Shown: piece after piece, positions 1 to 11,563 of the stretch
Layout of the letters: each line of letters opens with the position of its first letter
Position numbering within the stretch: position 1 is the first letter of the stretch
Source of the DNA: Symbiodinium natans
Taxonomy: Eukaryota; Sar; Dinophyceae; Suessiales; Symbiodiniaceae
Assembly: GCA_905221605.1 (NCBI GenBank)
Contig: CAJNDS010002284.1
Location: forward strand, 280,175-344,174
Direction: 5' to 3'
DNA length: 64,000 nucleotides
Notes under the pieces: model-generated
Database searches by the model: none
Seen by the model: the letters and a program-made list of their open reading frames with translations, nothing else
What the model was told of the DNA's origin: nothing
Made by a program: the position numbers and the translations under genes

Positions 1-644
1 CAGCTGACCCTAACATGCCGCTGCTTCCAATGCACAGGTATGAACCACAAGTACACCACATGTGCAAATTGTAGGTGCTCCGATGCTCCCCCCCCCCCCC
101 CCCCCTTTTCCCGCCTCTTCCCCCCTCTTCAAGCCCTTGCGCCAAAGCTTGGGGAGGCTACATGTAAGGCTTAGGGTTGAGGGTTCAGGGTTTGGGTAGG
201 GTTTAGGGTTTAGGGATTGGGGTTTAGGTTTTAGGGTTCAGCATCTCACGTCCAAGCATTTCACTAGTAGAGCTCCTTACTCCGGTGTCGCATATCGACC
301 CACCCACCCATTGGATCCCATATCGTGATGAAAATATTTTACGTTTCGTTTTAGCCTGAAGACTTTAGGCTCAGGGAGGCCCAGAGCAAGCCATAAGCCC
401 TAAAACCAGCCCGGAAAAGGAAATAAACCCTAAACCCTAAAGCCAGCCCAGAGTAGGCCTTAATACCCTAAAGCCAGCGCAGAGTAAGCCCTAAACCCTA
501 AAGCCAGCCCAGAGTAGGCTTAAATTCTAAGCAAAAGCAGGCCCACTAAACCTAGACCAGCGTAGCCCTAAGCCCTAAAGCCAGCCCAGAGTAGGCCCTA
601 AACCCTAAAGCCAGCCCAGCGCCGAAACCCTAAAACCAGCCCAG

Positions 645-838
645 ACTTTTGGTGGAAAACCCGGATTTTTTAGTGGAAAACCGGGAAGTTTTGGTGGAAA
701 ACCGGGAAGTTTTGGTGGAAAACCGGCAAATGTTGGTGGAAAACCGGGAAGTTTTGGTGGAAAACCGGGAAGTTTTGGTGGAAAAAACCGGGAAGTTTTG
801 GTGGAAAACCGAGAAATGTTGGCGGAAAACCGCGAAGC
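645..838 (+). repeat. 21-bp tandem repeat, about 9 copies
   Basis: A tandem repeat with unit close to TTTTGGTGGAAAACCGGGAAG. One copy is 2-3 bases longer near 781 and the last copies diverge. It is open in several frames on both strands, so the small ORFs over it are products of the period (a multiple of 3) and not genes. Confidence 0.9.
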
Positions 839-879
839 CATTAGCCATTAAATATACATAGGTTAGAGAGTGCTTAGGG

Positions 880-1090
880 TTTAGGGTTGAGGGTTGAGGA
901 TTTAGGGTTTAGGGTTTAGGGTTTAGGGTTTAAGGTTTAGAGTTTAGGGTTTAGGGTTTAGGGTTTAGGGTTTAGGGGTTAGGGTTTAGCATAACGGCAA
1001 CTAAGAAACTAGGTTCCACCTGTTCCCTTAGGGTTGAGGGTTCAGGGTTCAGGGTTTAGGGTTTAGGGTTTGGGGTTTGGGGTTTGGGGT
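880..1090 (+). repeat. TTTAGGG telomere-type tract
   Basis: Imperfect run of TTTAGGG with TTGAGGG, TTCAGGG and TTTGGGG variants, interrupted near 985-1025. Like the other tracts it is interstitial, since genes lie on both sides of it elsewhere in the window. Confidence 0.9.
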
Positions 1091-1365
1091 ATAGTTCCCG
1101 ATCAAGAAAAATTTTTGACATACCAGCTGCAGGAAAACCAGAGAACCCAAAAACGTACGTGCATCAGCGAAGGGTACTGATTCCTGACACCCTCAACGGC
1201 CCTAAGCCCTAAACCCCTGCCAGCCCTAAACTCCAGAAACCCTAAACATCCCTAAACCACTCACCCTATAATCGACCCCTAAAACCACAACCCCCCAGAC
1301 CCTCAAGCCCTAACTCTATAAACCCTAAACCCCTGAACTCTATAAGCCCTAAACCCTAAACCGCC

Positions 1366-1640
1366 CTAAACACCTAACCCTATCAGCAACCCCGAAACCC
1401 AGAACCCCCTATACCCTGAACAGCACGAAGCCCTCAAGCTACTGCGCCCCAAAGAGCGGGATACATCCACGCCCGTCATGGCGCGCAGCACGTCCACAGC
1501 TGCTGCAGACGCCAAGTCACCATGGCTCTCGCAGGCTGGGGGGTTCCTTGACGACTGGCATTGGGATGTTCCCCCGTACACTAACAGTCCTCAATCGGGA
1601 TTATCACAAGGGGCACTGCCACCCCGATTAAGGACCGCAG
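1366..1640 (-). other. Possible exon beside a stem-loop repeat
   Basis: The minus strand between about 1560 and 1430 reads as ordinary protein (SAAAVDVLRAMTGVDVSRS) in a gap between telomere-like tracts, as real exons do elsewhere here. It could be a 3' exon of the monooxygenase gene or of another gene. The part from 1563 to 1637 on the plus strand carries a copy of the dispersed stem-loop described separately. No splice sites were fixed. Confidence 0.3.
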
Positions 1641-2389
1641 CTTCGGTGTAGGGTTTTTGGCTTCGGGCTCGCACTGAAGGCTTAGGCTCGAGGGTTTAGG
1701 GTTTAGGGTTTAAAGGTGGTTTAGGGCTTAGGGTTTTGGGTTTTGGGCGCAGATTGACTATTATGAAAAACGCATGTACCTGCATGCGCTGCACATGCAA
1801 CGCAATTGTCACGCACGTTCATTGCATGTGTTGTGTGCGTCTCTGTACACGGTAATGTGGAAGCCTCCGCTGCACCCAACAGCCCCTGATCCGGGCGTTC
1901 GGTGTACCGAGAACCTCCCTCCTCCCTTCGCCTAAACACAACCTCGTAATCCCCAAACCCCTAAGCCCTTAACCCCAAAACCAAGCCTCTAAACCACTCA
2001 ACCCCGAAACCCCTAGGTTGCCCAGGAACCTAAGGTTTAAAAAGACTGCCCTTTTTGGGCGTGAAGGGGTTTGCAAGGGAGCCTCAACCCCCCCCACCCA
2101 AAGAGAATAAGGGAGCACTGGGCATCCTAGCCGAAAACACCCTAAACCCTCAACCCTAAAACCTAGACCCTCCTAACCCTAAACCCTAACCCTAAACCCT
2201 AAACCCTAAAACCCTAAACTCCCAAACTCCAAAACCCCAAAAGCCCTGAACCTTAGACCCTAACTAAGCTGAGCTTCACTCAGGAGGGTAGCTAAAACTT
2301 AAGCTTTTAGCTGCCTTAAGAAGAAACCCAATACACCCAAAAAAGGTAAGGATCTAAAGTTACAGTAAAGTACCACAAAGCTAAGCTGA

Positions 2390-2485
2390 GCTTCAGGGCG
2401 GGGGCCGTGGACGTCACGGCCAGGGACAGGAGCTGCAGGGGGTTCTGGGTCAGCTCCTTGGCAGCCCAGCAGCCACACCACGATA
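2390..2485 (-). CDS. Possible exon, unrecognised protein
   Basis: On the minus strand a non-repeat island reads AKELTQNPLQLLSLAVTST in one frame. There is an AG|G acceptor candidate just upstream (CCAAG|GAGCTG). It lies downstream of the last monooxygenase exon and could be a 3' exon of that gene or the start of another. Function is not recognisable. Confidence 0.3.
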
Positions 2486-2499
2486 AGGGCACCCCTTTT

Positions 2500-2648
2500 T
2501 TGGGGGGTTTAGGGTTTAGGGTTTAGGGTTTAGGGTTTAGGGTTTAGGGTTTAGGGTTTAGGGTTTAGGGTTTAGGGTTTAGGGTTTAGGGTTTAAGGTT
2601 GAGGGTTTAGGGTTTAGGGTTTTAGGGTTTAGGGTTCAGGGTTTAGGG
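2500..2648 (+). repeat. TTTAGGG telomere-type tract
   Basis: About twenty copies of TTTAGGG, the first dozen almost perfect, later ones with TTGAGGG and TTCAGGG. It lies between the candidate exon at 2390-2485 and the last monooxygenase exon. Confidence 0.95.
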
Positions 2649-2959
2649 CGGTTGGTTACTTTATAAGGGAGCAAGAAGCCCCCATGGTTCAGGGCTTCAG
2701 TGTTTCGGGCCCTAAACCCGTAAAAGCCATAAACCCTATGAACTGTAGGGATTAGGGTTCAAGGGTTAGGGTTTAGGGCACCCGGCCCAAGTTACTAAGC
2801 CAAGCAAAGCCACGAACGCGTTTTGCCCGCTCAACATTTGCGGGCTCGGGCAGAGTGAGATGCGGGTGTCGCCGTTCGCACGCAGAAACCTCAAAAGCGA
2901 AGGTCGCTTCACAAGGCAGAGGGTTGAATCCTAAAACCCAAACGCGAAGCCCTAAGCCA

Positions 2960-3130
2960 GGGTTGAGGGTTTAGGGTTTAGGGCTTAGGGTTTAGGGTTT
3001 AGGGTTTAGGGTTCAGGGTTTAGGGTTTAGGGTTTAGGGTTCAGGGTTCAGGGTTCAGGGTTCAGGGTTCAGGGTTCAGGGTTCAGGGTTCAGGGTTCAG
3101 GGTTTAGGGTTTAGGGTTTAGGGTTTAGGG
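2960..3130 (+). repeat. TTTAGGG/TTCAGGG tract
   Basis: TTTAGGG heptamers with a homogeneous block of about ten TTCAGGG copies in the middle (near 3040-3100). A variant spreading as a block suggests local unequal exchange or slippage. It adjoins the last monooxygenase exon. Confidence 0.95.
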
Positions 3131-6100
3131 ATCCGGCTGTAGTTTGAAGCAGGCCCAGGCGCATCAGCCGACGTGAGGTAAGCGCCGGGTAGTGGAGGAA
3201 GTAGGCCAAGCACATCTCATCCTCCCAGGGCTTTTCAGGGTTCAGAGTTTTAGGTTTAGGGTTTCGGGTTTAGGGTTTAAGGTTTAGGGTTTAGGGTTTA
3301 GGGTTTAGGGTTTAGGGTTTAGGGTTTAGGGTTTAGGGTTTAGGGTTTAGGGCTTGGGGTTTAGGGCTTAGGGAGAGTTCAAGGGTAGTGAACAGCCGGA
3401 AAAAAGTTCTTCGAGTTCCCATTGGGTTGCAAGCAGCACACCGAATTCCTAAGGAGATTGAACTCTACAACCTGCGAGGCAACAATATTCCTAAAAGGAG
3501 GCTGGAGACTGGACCCAAGAGGAACCTAGGAACAAAAAAGGGGTGCACTTTTTGGTTTAAAGGGGCTTGTAAGGGAACCTAAACCCTAAACCCTAAACCC
3601 TAAACCCTAAACCCTAAACCCTAAACCTCAAAAAATGGAGTAAGGGCCTACTCTGGGTCCTAGGAGAGAGCACAGAGGTGAGGGGGTGGAAGGCGAAGCG
3701 TTGAGACTTGGAATGGGGTTTAGGGTTTGGGTTTAGAGTTTAGGGTTTAGGGTTTAGAGTTTCGGGTTTAGGGTTTAGGGTTCAGGGCTTAGGGTTAAGG
3801 GTGTTGGGTGTAGGGTGTAGGGGTTTAGGGTTTAGGGTTTAGGGTTTAGGGGGTTTAGGGGGGTTTAGGGGGTTTAGGGGGTTTAGGGTATTTGGGGTGT
3901 TTCGGGTAGTTTGTGTATTTTGGGTATTTGGGGTTTGTATTGCACACATAGAGGGATTGTTGAGGGTTTCGGCCTTGTTCCGCTCCCAGCCCTCTTCTGG
4001 CGTGTGACCCGATATCCCCCAATCTCAGGGACGTCGAGAGCTCTGCTCGGGGTTTAGTAGGGCTTTTGCTGGAATAGGGCTTGAGGGGTTTGAGGGTTTT
4101 TTGGGGGTGGCGCGGTGGTTGAAGGGCTTCCGGGTTTAGGGCTCAGGGCTCAGGGTCTTCGGGCTCAGAAGGGCATCAGATGGCTTTCGGGTGTTAGTCT
4201 TCGGGCCTTTCGGGATCCCAGGGTCCAACTTGCCCCATGAACTTCCACACCCCAAACCCCAAACCCGGCAAATTTTCGGGTTTCGGGTTTTGGGCCTAGG
4301 TTTTAGGGCTTAGGGCCCCCGAACCCTGGCTCCTGCGTGAAGTCGCCGAAGTTTGTGGGCTCCGTCCTGCCGGAGGTGTCGTAGCCTTCCAGGGGTACAC
4401 ATCGAGACTTCGGCATGCTGAGTGGAAGGGGGGAGGGGGGAGGCGGGGTGGGGGGGTTGGCGGGTGGGGAACGTTGTGATGGGGATTCCAGAAAGCGCGA
4501 GATAGGGCCTGTGAGAACTCCAAAACTGGACCCCAAGACACAAAGATCCACGCCCAAACCTTCATGCCGAAGCCCCAGACCCTAAACCCTAAACCCTAAA
4601 CCCTAAACCCTAAACCCTAAACCCTAAACCCCCTCAAAGTTGTTCAGACCATCTGAGGCGGAGTGGCTGCACGTCAGGGTGAGCTCGTCGCCCCTCTTCA
4701 GCTTCTTCACCGAGGAGCCCTGACAGGGATCTTGAGCCTTTAGGGTTTAGGGTTTCGGGTTTAGGGTTTAGGGTTTAGGATTTAGGATTTAGGGTTTAGG
4801 GTTTAGGGTTTAGGGTTTAGGGTTTAGGGTTTAGGGTTTAGGGTTTAGGGTCTAGGTTAGCTGTACATCTTGGGGTGTTCCCCCTTATAATACTAGCAGT
4901 CCCCTGAATAGGGATTAGAGTAGCCCCCTATGATCATCCCTATGAAGGACTGATTACTAGCGAACAAAGACAAAAAGAAAACAAATACAAGTAAAACATG
5001 TCAAATACTAACATGAAGGAAAGCCTTTAGGGTTTAGGGTTTAGGGCTTAGGGTTTAGGGTTTCGGGTTTAGGGTTTAGGGTTTAGGGTTTAGGTTAGCT
5101 GTACATCTTGGGGTGTTCCCCCTTATAATACTAGCAGTCCCCTGAATAGGGATTCGAGTAGCCTCTATGATCATCCCTATGAAGGACTGATTACTAGTGA
5201 ACAAAGACAAAAAGAAAACAAATACAAGTAAAACATGTCAAATACTAACATGAAGAAAAGCCTTTAGGGTTTAGGGTTTCGGGTTTAGGGTTTAGGGTTT
5301 AGGGTTTAGGGTTTAGGGTTTAAGGTGTAGGGTGTAGGGTTTAGGGTTCAGGTTAGCTTTACCTCTTGGGATGTTCCCCCTTGTACTAACAGTCCTGAAC
5401 AGGGATGATAGTACCCCCCCTATTATCATCCCTACCAAGGAGTGCATATAGTGAACAAAGACAAAAAACCAAAAAACACAAGTAAAACATCTCATGATAC
5501 AAATACTAACATGTAAAAATAGGGCAATAAAATTTAAAGTACTACACTACAGACAACGCATCATGAATATGAGGATCAATACCCGTACTTGTCATTTTCA
5601 CTGGAGAGACTACATATGCTCATATTGTTGCTTTCTTGTATTTATACGAGCCAGTTAACAGGCTTAGAGTTTGTGGTTTTCGGCCCGAGGAATCCAAAGC
5701 CTGCCGAAGAAGGCTTGCAAGGATCTAGGGAATTTAGGGCTTCGGGCTTGAGGTTTAGGGCATTTAGGGCGTTTAGGGTGTTTAGGGCGTTTAGTGCGTT
5801 TACGGTGTTTAGGGCGGTGAGGGTGTTTAGGGCATGGGGGGGAGTTAGGGCTTAGGGCTTCGTAGGTCCCTCTTGCAAGTACGTTCCGTGTTCTCCGCGC
5901 CCAGGTCCGTCGCCATAGTTGGCCCAAACAGCCGTGAACCCTAAACCCCCAAACCCTAACCCCAAACACTAAACCCTGACAACCCCCAAAGTAGAACCCT
6001 GTGTTTTGTTTTTTCTGTTGGGGGGGAGGGGGTGGGGGCAGGGGCAGGGACCCGTAATCCCCAATTTTACACGACTTAGCCGGAGGCCCCTATAAGTCGC

Positions 6101-9100
6101 AGAATGGGAAATCTCGCGCCAAAGAAACCCTCGAGAACCCTAAGCCCCCCCAAGCTCCAGGGGTATATTTAGGGAGTGCCCGAAACCTTAAACCCTAAAC
6201 CCGAAACCCTAAACCCTGAACCCAGAACCCTAAACCCTAAACCCTATTGCCGAAGCCTCCAGAGACTGGTGGTTGAAGTCGTAGATCTTCTCGCGGCGCA
6301 TTTCTCCGACATACCTCTGGGGAGGGCTGAGGGTGTAGGGTTTTAGGTTTTAGGGGAGGGTTGAGGGTTTGGGGTTTAGGGTTTAGGGTTTAAGGTTTAG
6401 GGTTTAGGGTTTACCCCCTCATAACTCCAAAAGAATGCAAATTCCTCTCATAGGAGCGTTTGAGGTCCAGGGTTTGGGGTTGAGGGTTTAGGTGTGAAAC
6501 ACGGGAGACGAGATTATGTTTATAAGCATACTGCGAGTATCTTCACCTCGGCCTTCGGATGGGTTGACTATGGACCCCCTATATAAACCCCAAACCCTAG
6601 ACCTGCCGTAGACGCTCTCAAAAACAATCTTGGGAATCTCTTGGGGCGATGATGTGGCGATGCACAGCATTTAAAAAGTAAAGCAACAAGGCATGGCATT
6701 GTTTATGTACAGTGCCACGTTAGAGTACATCCCTTCGTACATGACCGCATACTTGTAGCAGAAAACAATGGCACACTTGATTACCGCATGCTTCTACCCT
6801 ATTCCGGGATCCTTCCTGCAGCGTGGGGAACGGAAAGGGTCCATGATTACAACCCCCCCCCCCCCATATGCCATAATGTGGACCCGGGCGCTCGCCGTTG
6901 CGGGTGACATGGACGCTCAGCTCCTTGCCCACGAGGTGCGCGTGGTGCATCACCCCGAGCACTGTGATCTCCTCTACTCCCGAACCGTCCAGGAAGTAAG
7001 GGAGGAAAGGAAGGGGAGAGGACCTGTAAGACAGAAGCCTTGTCAGCTCAGCCGCAGACGTCCACAGATCTCCACGGATGTCGACACTGCGGGGGTGTAT
7101 AAAAAAAAACAAAAAAAAACGCACGAGCCGAATACTACGGGGCGACGCTCTGGGCAGATGGGGTCCTCCACAGGCCATTGGTTGGTGCACTCGGCTGGCA
7201 GGACGGCGCTGGGGATGCTGATGTTGGCCACTCCCGGAGGCAGCGGCTCGCGCTGCATGGGGCTTGCCCCACCCACGAGGCCAAAGGTCTCGGCATCGTG
7301 GGTGCGGAGGCTCGGGGCCAAGGAGAGTCGCACTCCGCTGCTGTCCTGGCTTGCTCTGCTTAAGGAGCTCAGCAGAAGTTGAGCATCAACTTAGGAGGCT
7401 CGAGGTGCAGCCAAAAAGGATGTTGGGCTCCTGAATCTTAAACTGCGGACCAAGCATCTCGCACTCCTGAGTCCAGGTTGGGGTTGTAGTAGTGCACCTG
7501 CAGGGCATACCAGCGAGCGCCGTTGCCAAGGGGTATCCCCACGTTCTCCGGCAGCACCAAGTCCTCGCCTCCCACGGCCCAGGGCCACTTCGTGGTTTGG
7601 CATCCTCGGAGCATGCGCTCGCAGTTGCCGATGACCTGGTGATGCCTCAGAGGTGCCGGGGGAAGTTCAAAGAAATATCTCCACATGCTCCCGATAGGCT
7701 CAGGTTGAGGTCTCTTTGTATCAAGGCTTCAGGGGGGGGGGGGGGGGCAGGGGTTTGGGGCTCGGGCCTCCCAAAAAAAGCTACTCTTCATCCCGGCCAC
7801 GTGAAGTTGTTGTCGGCAGCGGCCTGATCGGAGCACTCGTAGAGGATCATGTGGTGGACATACTGCCGAGAAGCAGAGTCCAGCACAGGAGAGAACATAG
7901 CCGCGTGATGCTTGTCGGAGAAATTACGGCTGCTTGGCAGGACTTCCATCAGGTCGAACATGCTACAGATGTAGGGGTTCTTCCGATCGGCCCCGCCGTC
8001 ACCCAGAACCTGCAACATGAGCAAGAAAGCGATGCGACGGCCGTCTCCCCCCTAAACAAAACATCCCGCGACACCTACCCCGAGTTGAGGGTTTCGGGTC
8101 TTTTGGAGTCTAGGGAGTCTGGGTGTTGAGGGTGCTGGGGGTGTTGGGGCTCAGGGGGGGCAATTGGGCTTCCGAGGGGCCACGGCGACGTTGGGCATGG
8201 TGAGCTCGGCTGCGTCGTAGGTGCTCATGTCCGGCGGCGGCGCAGGCGGTCCTGCCACCTCGCTGGACGTGGGGCGCTCATGTGGCTACAGTCCGGGACG
8301 GCTGAAGGGTAGCCGGCTACATTATGGGACAGCTGAAATGGGGCCATAGGAGGAGTTCGTTGAGGGCCCCAAAAAAACCCAGAGGTCTGAGCATGGGTCC
8401 TGCCGTCAATCCCTTTGACAAGTGGCAAGGTTTGTGTGGAACTGCCCTCGCTGCGTGTGGTAGCCAAAGCTGTGGGTATCGCCCAAGGCCCAGTGCATGA
8501 ACATGCCCACATCTTCCATGGCGTACCTTTGGATCCAAGGATTCGGAGCCATTCGGAGCGTGCGGGGCGTTCAGGTTTGCTGCTCCTTCAAAGACGCCTG
8601 TGTGGAGAATAGATCACAAGGGCTTCGACAAGAAGACCCCAACATCATCGAATCCGAAACCCATGAGGACTTCCCCCCTCGTTGAAGGCCCTCCGAATCC
8701 TCCATCCCAGACGTGCGCCTCTCGCCCGCTTTGCAGGAGCGTGCAGGGAGCAGGACCCCCCAGCTGGTATGGCCGCCGGCCTTGCAGGGATGAGGTTAGA
8801 GACATCCAAGCGCTCCGGGTGTAGGGTTGTAGGGTCTTCTTTGGCTTTACGGCCTAGGGCTTTGAGGGTCCTCAAAGGGCCGTTCAGCACATCACCCCTT
8901 GAACATTCTGAGCCTCGGAGGCAAAGAAGAGCAGCACCTCCTGAGTTTCCTGGTTCTAGGGAAGGGTTTCGGGTACACAAACGTGCTGAGCCGTGGGCGC
9001 TCTAAGCTAGGGCTTAGCGCTTAGGGCAGTTCAGGGCTGGGGCAAGCCCTAAACCCTAAACCCTAAACCCTAAACCCCAAACCCATTTCATACCTCAGAT

Positions 9101-10075
9101 GAGAGGTCTCCTGGAGCAGCGGCATCGTGTAGTCAGTGGAATAGCGCTCCTCTGCCACAAACTCGTCCTCCACCTCTGCTGCGGTACTGCCTTCTAGACC
9201 CTATAAGCCCTAGGCCCGAAACCCTGTTCCTGGACGAAGGCTCTGAAGAGCTCTAAACCCCTAAACCCCCTCTACCCTGAAAGTATAAGGCCATGAGATC
9301 CGAACCCCGACCCGAGAACCCCGTGCCCTTAACTCCACAAAAGCTGTGAACGGCCAACGTGCCTTGCGCACCACGATCTGCTGGGCACCCTTCATGCCAC
9401 CGTTGCCGCCGATGCCGAGGGCGCTCCACCCGGTGTGATTCTCGGCATACCTGCATTAGCACCATGAAGGTCGTTGCTTGTCTTTCGGAACTATGTGTAT
9501 ATTTTATATATGAGCGACGGACACAATTACTTTACACGGTGGGAGGTCACAGGATACCACGTTATCGCTTTACTTGGGGCCCATATCGCTTTACATACTA
9601 TGGGACTGCGGGACCACATCAAGCAAAACAGGTTGAAATGTGGTAACTAAGGTTATCGCTTTAGGTGGGGCCCATATCGCTTTCTATGGTGTACTGATGT
9701 TCGCAACAACTCGTGTCCACCGTAGTACTGGCTTCAAGAAACATAATTTTGGCAGGCGCTCATATGAAGGCTTAGGGCCTAGGGTTTAGGAGTTTTTCTC
9801 GAGTAAAGTCGAAGGTTTTGTGGAGATGTCGGGGCTCAAGCCGGACCCTGGAAGCAAAGAGAAACGGGGCATACTCAGCTGTCGCACAGATGCATACCCA
9901 GCTTCATGTAGTCGCCATCTGCGCTCGGGCCGAAATACATCAGCAGCCCCGGCTGCAACTCCTGGCAGAAGGGGAAGTTCTCCTGCATGAAGATGTCGCC
10001 GCTGCTGTAGCACGCCGCCGCTGCGCTGCCTGCTGGCAGGGCCGCGAGGAGCACCGCCCATGGCCACCCCGCCAT
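3130..10075 (-). CDS. Copper type II ascorbate-dependent monooxygenase (dopamine beta-monooxygenase-like), multi-exon
   Basis: Secreted two-copper hydroxylase of the DBH/PHM/MOXD1 family. Exons, high to low: 10075-9888, 9450-9363, 9173 to about 9094, 8940-8896, 8526-8412, 8258-8184, 8009-7801, 7645-7459, 7345-7149, 7023-6892, 6314-6251, 4719-4650, 4385-4333, 3221 to about 3140. The ATG at 10075 opens a signal peptide (MAGWPWAVLLAALPAGSAAA). A DOMON domain follows (GWSALGIGGNGGMKGA in exon 2; MHWALGDTHSFGYH in 8526-8412). The copper domains keep every recognisable ligand motif: VHHMILYEC, LQVHYYNP, the HAH in MHHAHLVG, and DEMC in the last exon. DSSGVRLSL and YDTSGRTEPT are further family hallmarks. 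Phase matches at nearly all junctions. An exon is probably missing between 8896 and 8526, the 9094/8940 join is unresolved, and the 3' end past DEMC is uncertain. The family assignment is firm; the substrate is unknown. Confidence 0.85.
3240..3372 (+). repeat. TTTAGGG tract inside the intron between the last two monooxygenase exons
   Basis: Near-perfect TTTAGGG heptamers starting within about 20 bases of the exon at 3221. This intron (3222-4332) also holds CCCTAAA copies in the opposite sense at 3582-3630, and TTTAGGG/GTTTAGGG again at 3716-3900. Confidence 0.95.
4855..5520 (+). repeat. Three-copy 240-bp unit containing a stem-loop, separated by TTTAGGG
   Basis: Copies start at GGTTAG at 4855, 5093 and 5351 (steps 238 and 258). 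Each unit reads from GGTTAGCT through TGTTCCCCCTTATAATACTA, a hairpin (AGTCC..ATAGGGA pairing with TCCCTATGAAGGACT), an A-rich stretch (GAACAAAGACAAAAAG) and TTTAGGG spacers. The third copy is more diverged and continues into unique sequence. The array sits wholly inside one intron (4720-6250) of the monooxygenase gene. The mixture of unit and telomere repeat resembles a subtelomeric block. Confidence 0.9.
9562..9684 (+). repeat. Duplicated 33-bp motif around TATCGCTTTA
   Basis: The motif TTATCGCTTTA..TGGGGCCCATATCGCTTT occurs at 9562-9594 and again at 9651-9684. It lies in the large first intron of the monooxygenase gene. Its role is unknown. Confidence 0.7.
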
Positions 10076-10904
10076 CTTGGGAGGACTTCTGAGGACTTCG
10101 GGGAGCGGAGGCTCCTCGCTTCGACGACTCTGCAGATGGCTGCCAAATCGCGCAGGCTTTTCGGGGGCCCACAACGAGCCCCCAGTGGCAGGCTTTCAGC
10201 TGCGGTCCCCCCCTCATGACTTTTAAGGGTTTAGGGTTGAGGATTTTTTGTTTAGGGTTCCCAACAACAGAACAAGGCAGAAGGGTAGGGAACCATACTA
10301 AGGGCCCGTGGTTCCAACCTTATAAGATAACTCCGCCCCAATAAAATGAAGAAAACAACTGTGAGAAAAACATCCTCAGCACCTCCAACCCCCCCGCCAA
10401 AGTGCTGCCTGGCTCGTCTTCGGGACGAACTCTGTGGCCGCCGCTCTCAAGCCGGACCTGAGTTGGGAGTTGAGAACCTTTCGGGCAGACTGTGGGCGCC
10501 TCTAAAGATGGAGGGGGGATCTGGAAAGGAACATGCCTTGGAGGCTGCCGGTGCTGGTGCCTTCAAGGGCAGTTCGACGCTCCCTGTGTCGTATTGCCAA
10601 TCGGCCACTGCAGGGTCCGCAGTTTTTGCCCCTTTGCCGCGGTCGCAAGGGCTGTGCCGCATCCCCAAGCAGGTGGGGGTGTGACTTTTGCGGCACGCAA
10701 AGACCCTCCAGAACTCTCTGCTGGAGTTGCCTTTGAAATGCTGCCGGGGGGGGGGGGGGGCTGCTCTTTTTTCCACAAATCCAAAGTGCATGCAGGTGGC
10801 ATCGGGCTTTTGGGAGACAGGTCCTCCTCACCGGATACTTCACAAACCCCGACTCGAGATACCAACCCCTGGCAAACACAACACCGACCAAAATAGGCTT
10901 CACA

Positions 10905-11310
10905 ACCCCTAAACCCCTAAACCCCTAAACCCCTAAACCCCTAAACCCCTAAACCCCTAAACCCCCGAACTCCTAAACCCGTAAACCCTAAACCCTAAAC
11001 CCTAAGACCCTAAGACCCTCCCCCACCCAGCGCACAGGCTGTGGAGAGGGCTGAGGGCCCTGCATGCGGCCCGTGCTGGCAGCAGGATTCTGGCAGGGGG
11101 CAGCTTTCTAGCTTGTGACCCCCCCCAGCCCTAAGCCCTAAGCTCTAAACCTAAACCCTAAACCCTAAAACCCTAAACCCTAAAACCCTAAACCCTAAAC
11201 CCTAAACCCTAAACCCTAAACCCTAAACCCTAAACCCTAAACCCTAAACCCTAAACCCTAAACCCCAACCCTTAACCCCTAAACGCTAAACCCTAAACCC
11301 TAAACCCACA
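10905..11310 (-). repeat. CCCCTAAA then CCCTAAA tracts
   Basis: 10905-10980 is an 8-mer array (CCCCTAAA); 11150-11310 is the 7-mer CCCTAAA. Between them, 11020-11110 is a GC-rich island that could hold a short minus-strand exon (GPQPSPQPVRW between AG|G and a GTGGGG donor). That exon is only a weak candidate. Confidence 0.85.
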
Positions 11311-11563
11311 GCCCCAATTCCTAACTTGGTTAAAGGGCGTGTCTTTCAAGGGATTTTGTGGGGTGGGCGTGAGGGTTTTGCAACTCTGAAGCCATGGAGG
11401 GCTGGGGCCAAGACTTAAACCCGAGCCGCAGCAACGCTTTCAAGTTAACGCTTTTTTGGTGTTGGGTTCAGATGGGCGTATAGGGTTTTGGGGCGATAGG
11501 ATTGCAGTATGACCTGGAAGAAGTATCTGTTCTCCCAGGCACACCCCTGGCTTGTGCTCAGAC

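Noticed and set aside
2500-2650. A true chromosome end
   Set aside because: Telomere-type tracts occur throughout in both orientations with phase-matched exons on both sides, so they are interstitial.
8645-8980. 111-codon minus ORF within the monooxygenase gene
   Set aside because: Only 8940-8896, in another frame, fits the DOMON domain; the rest is intron.
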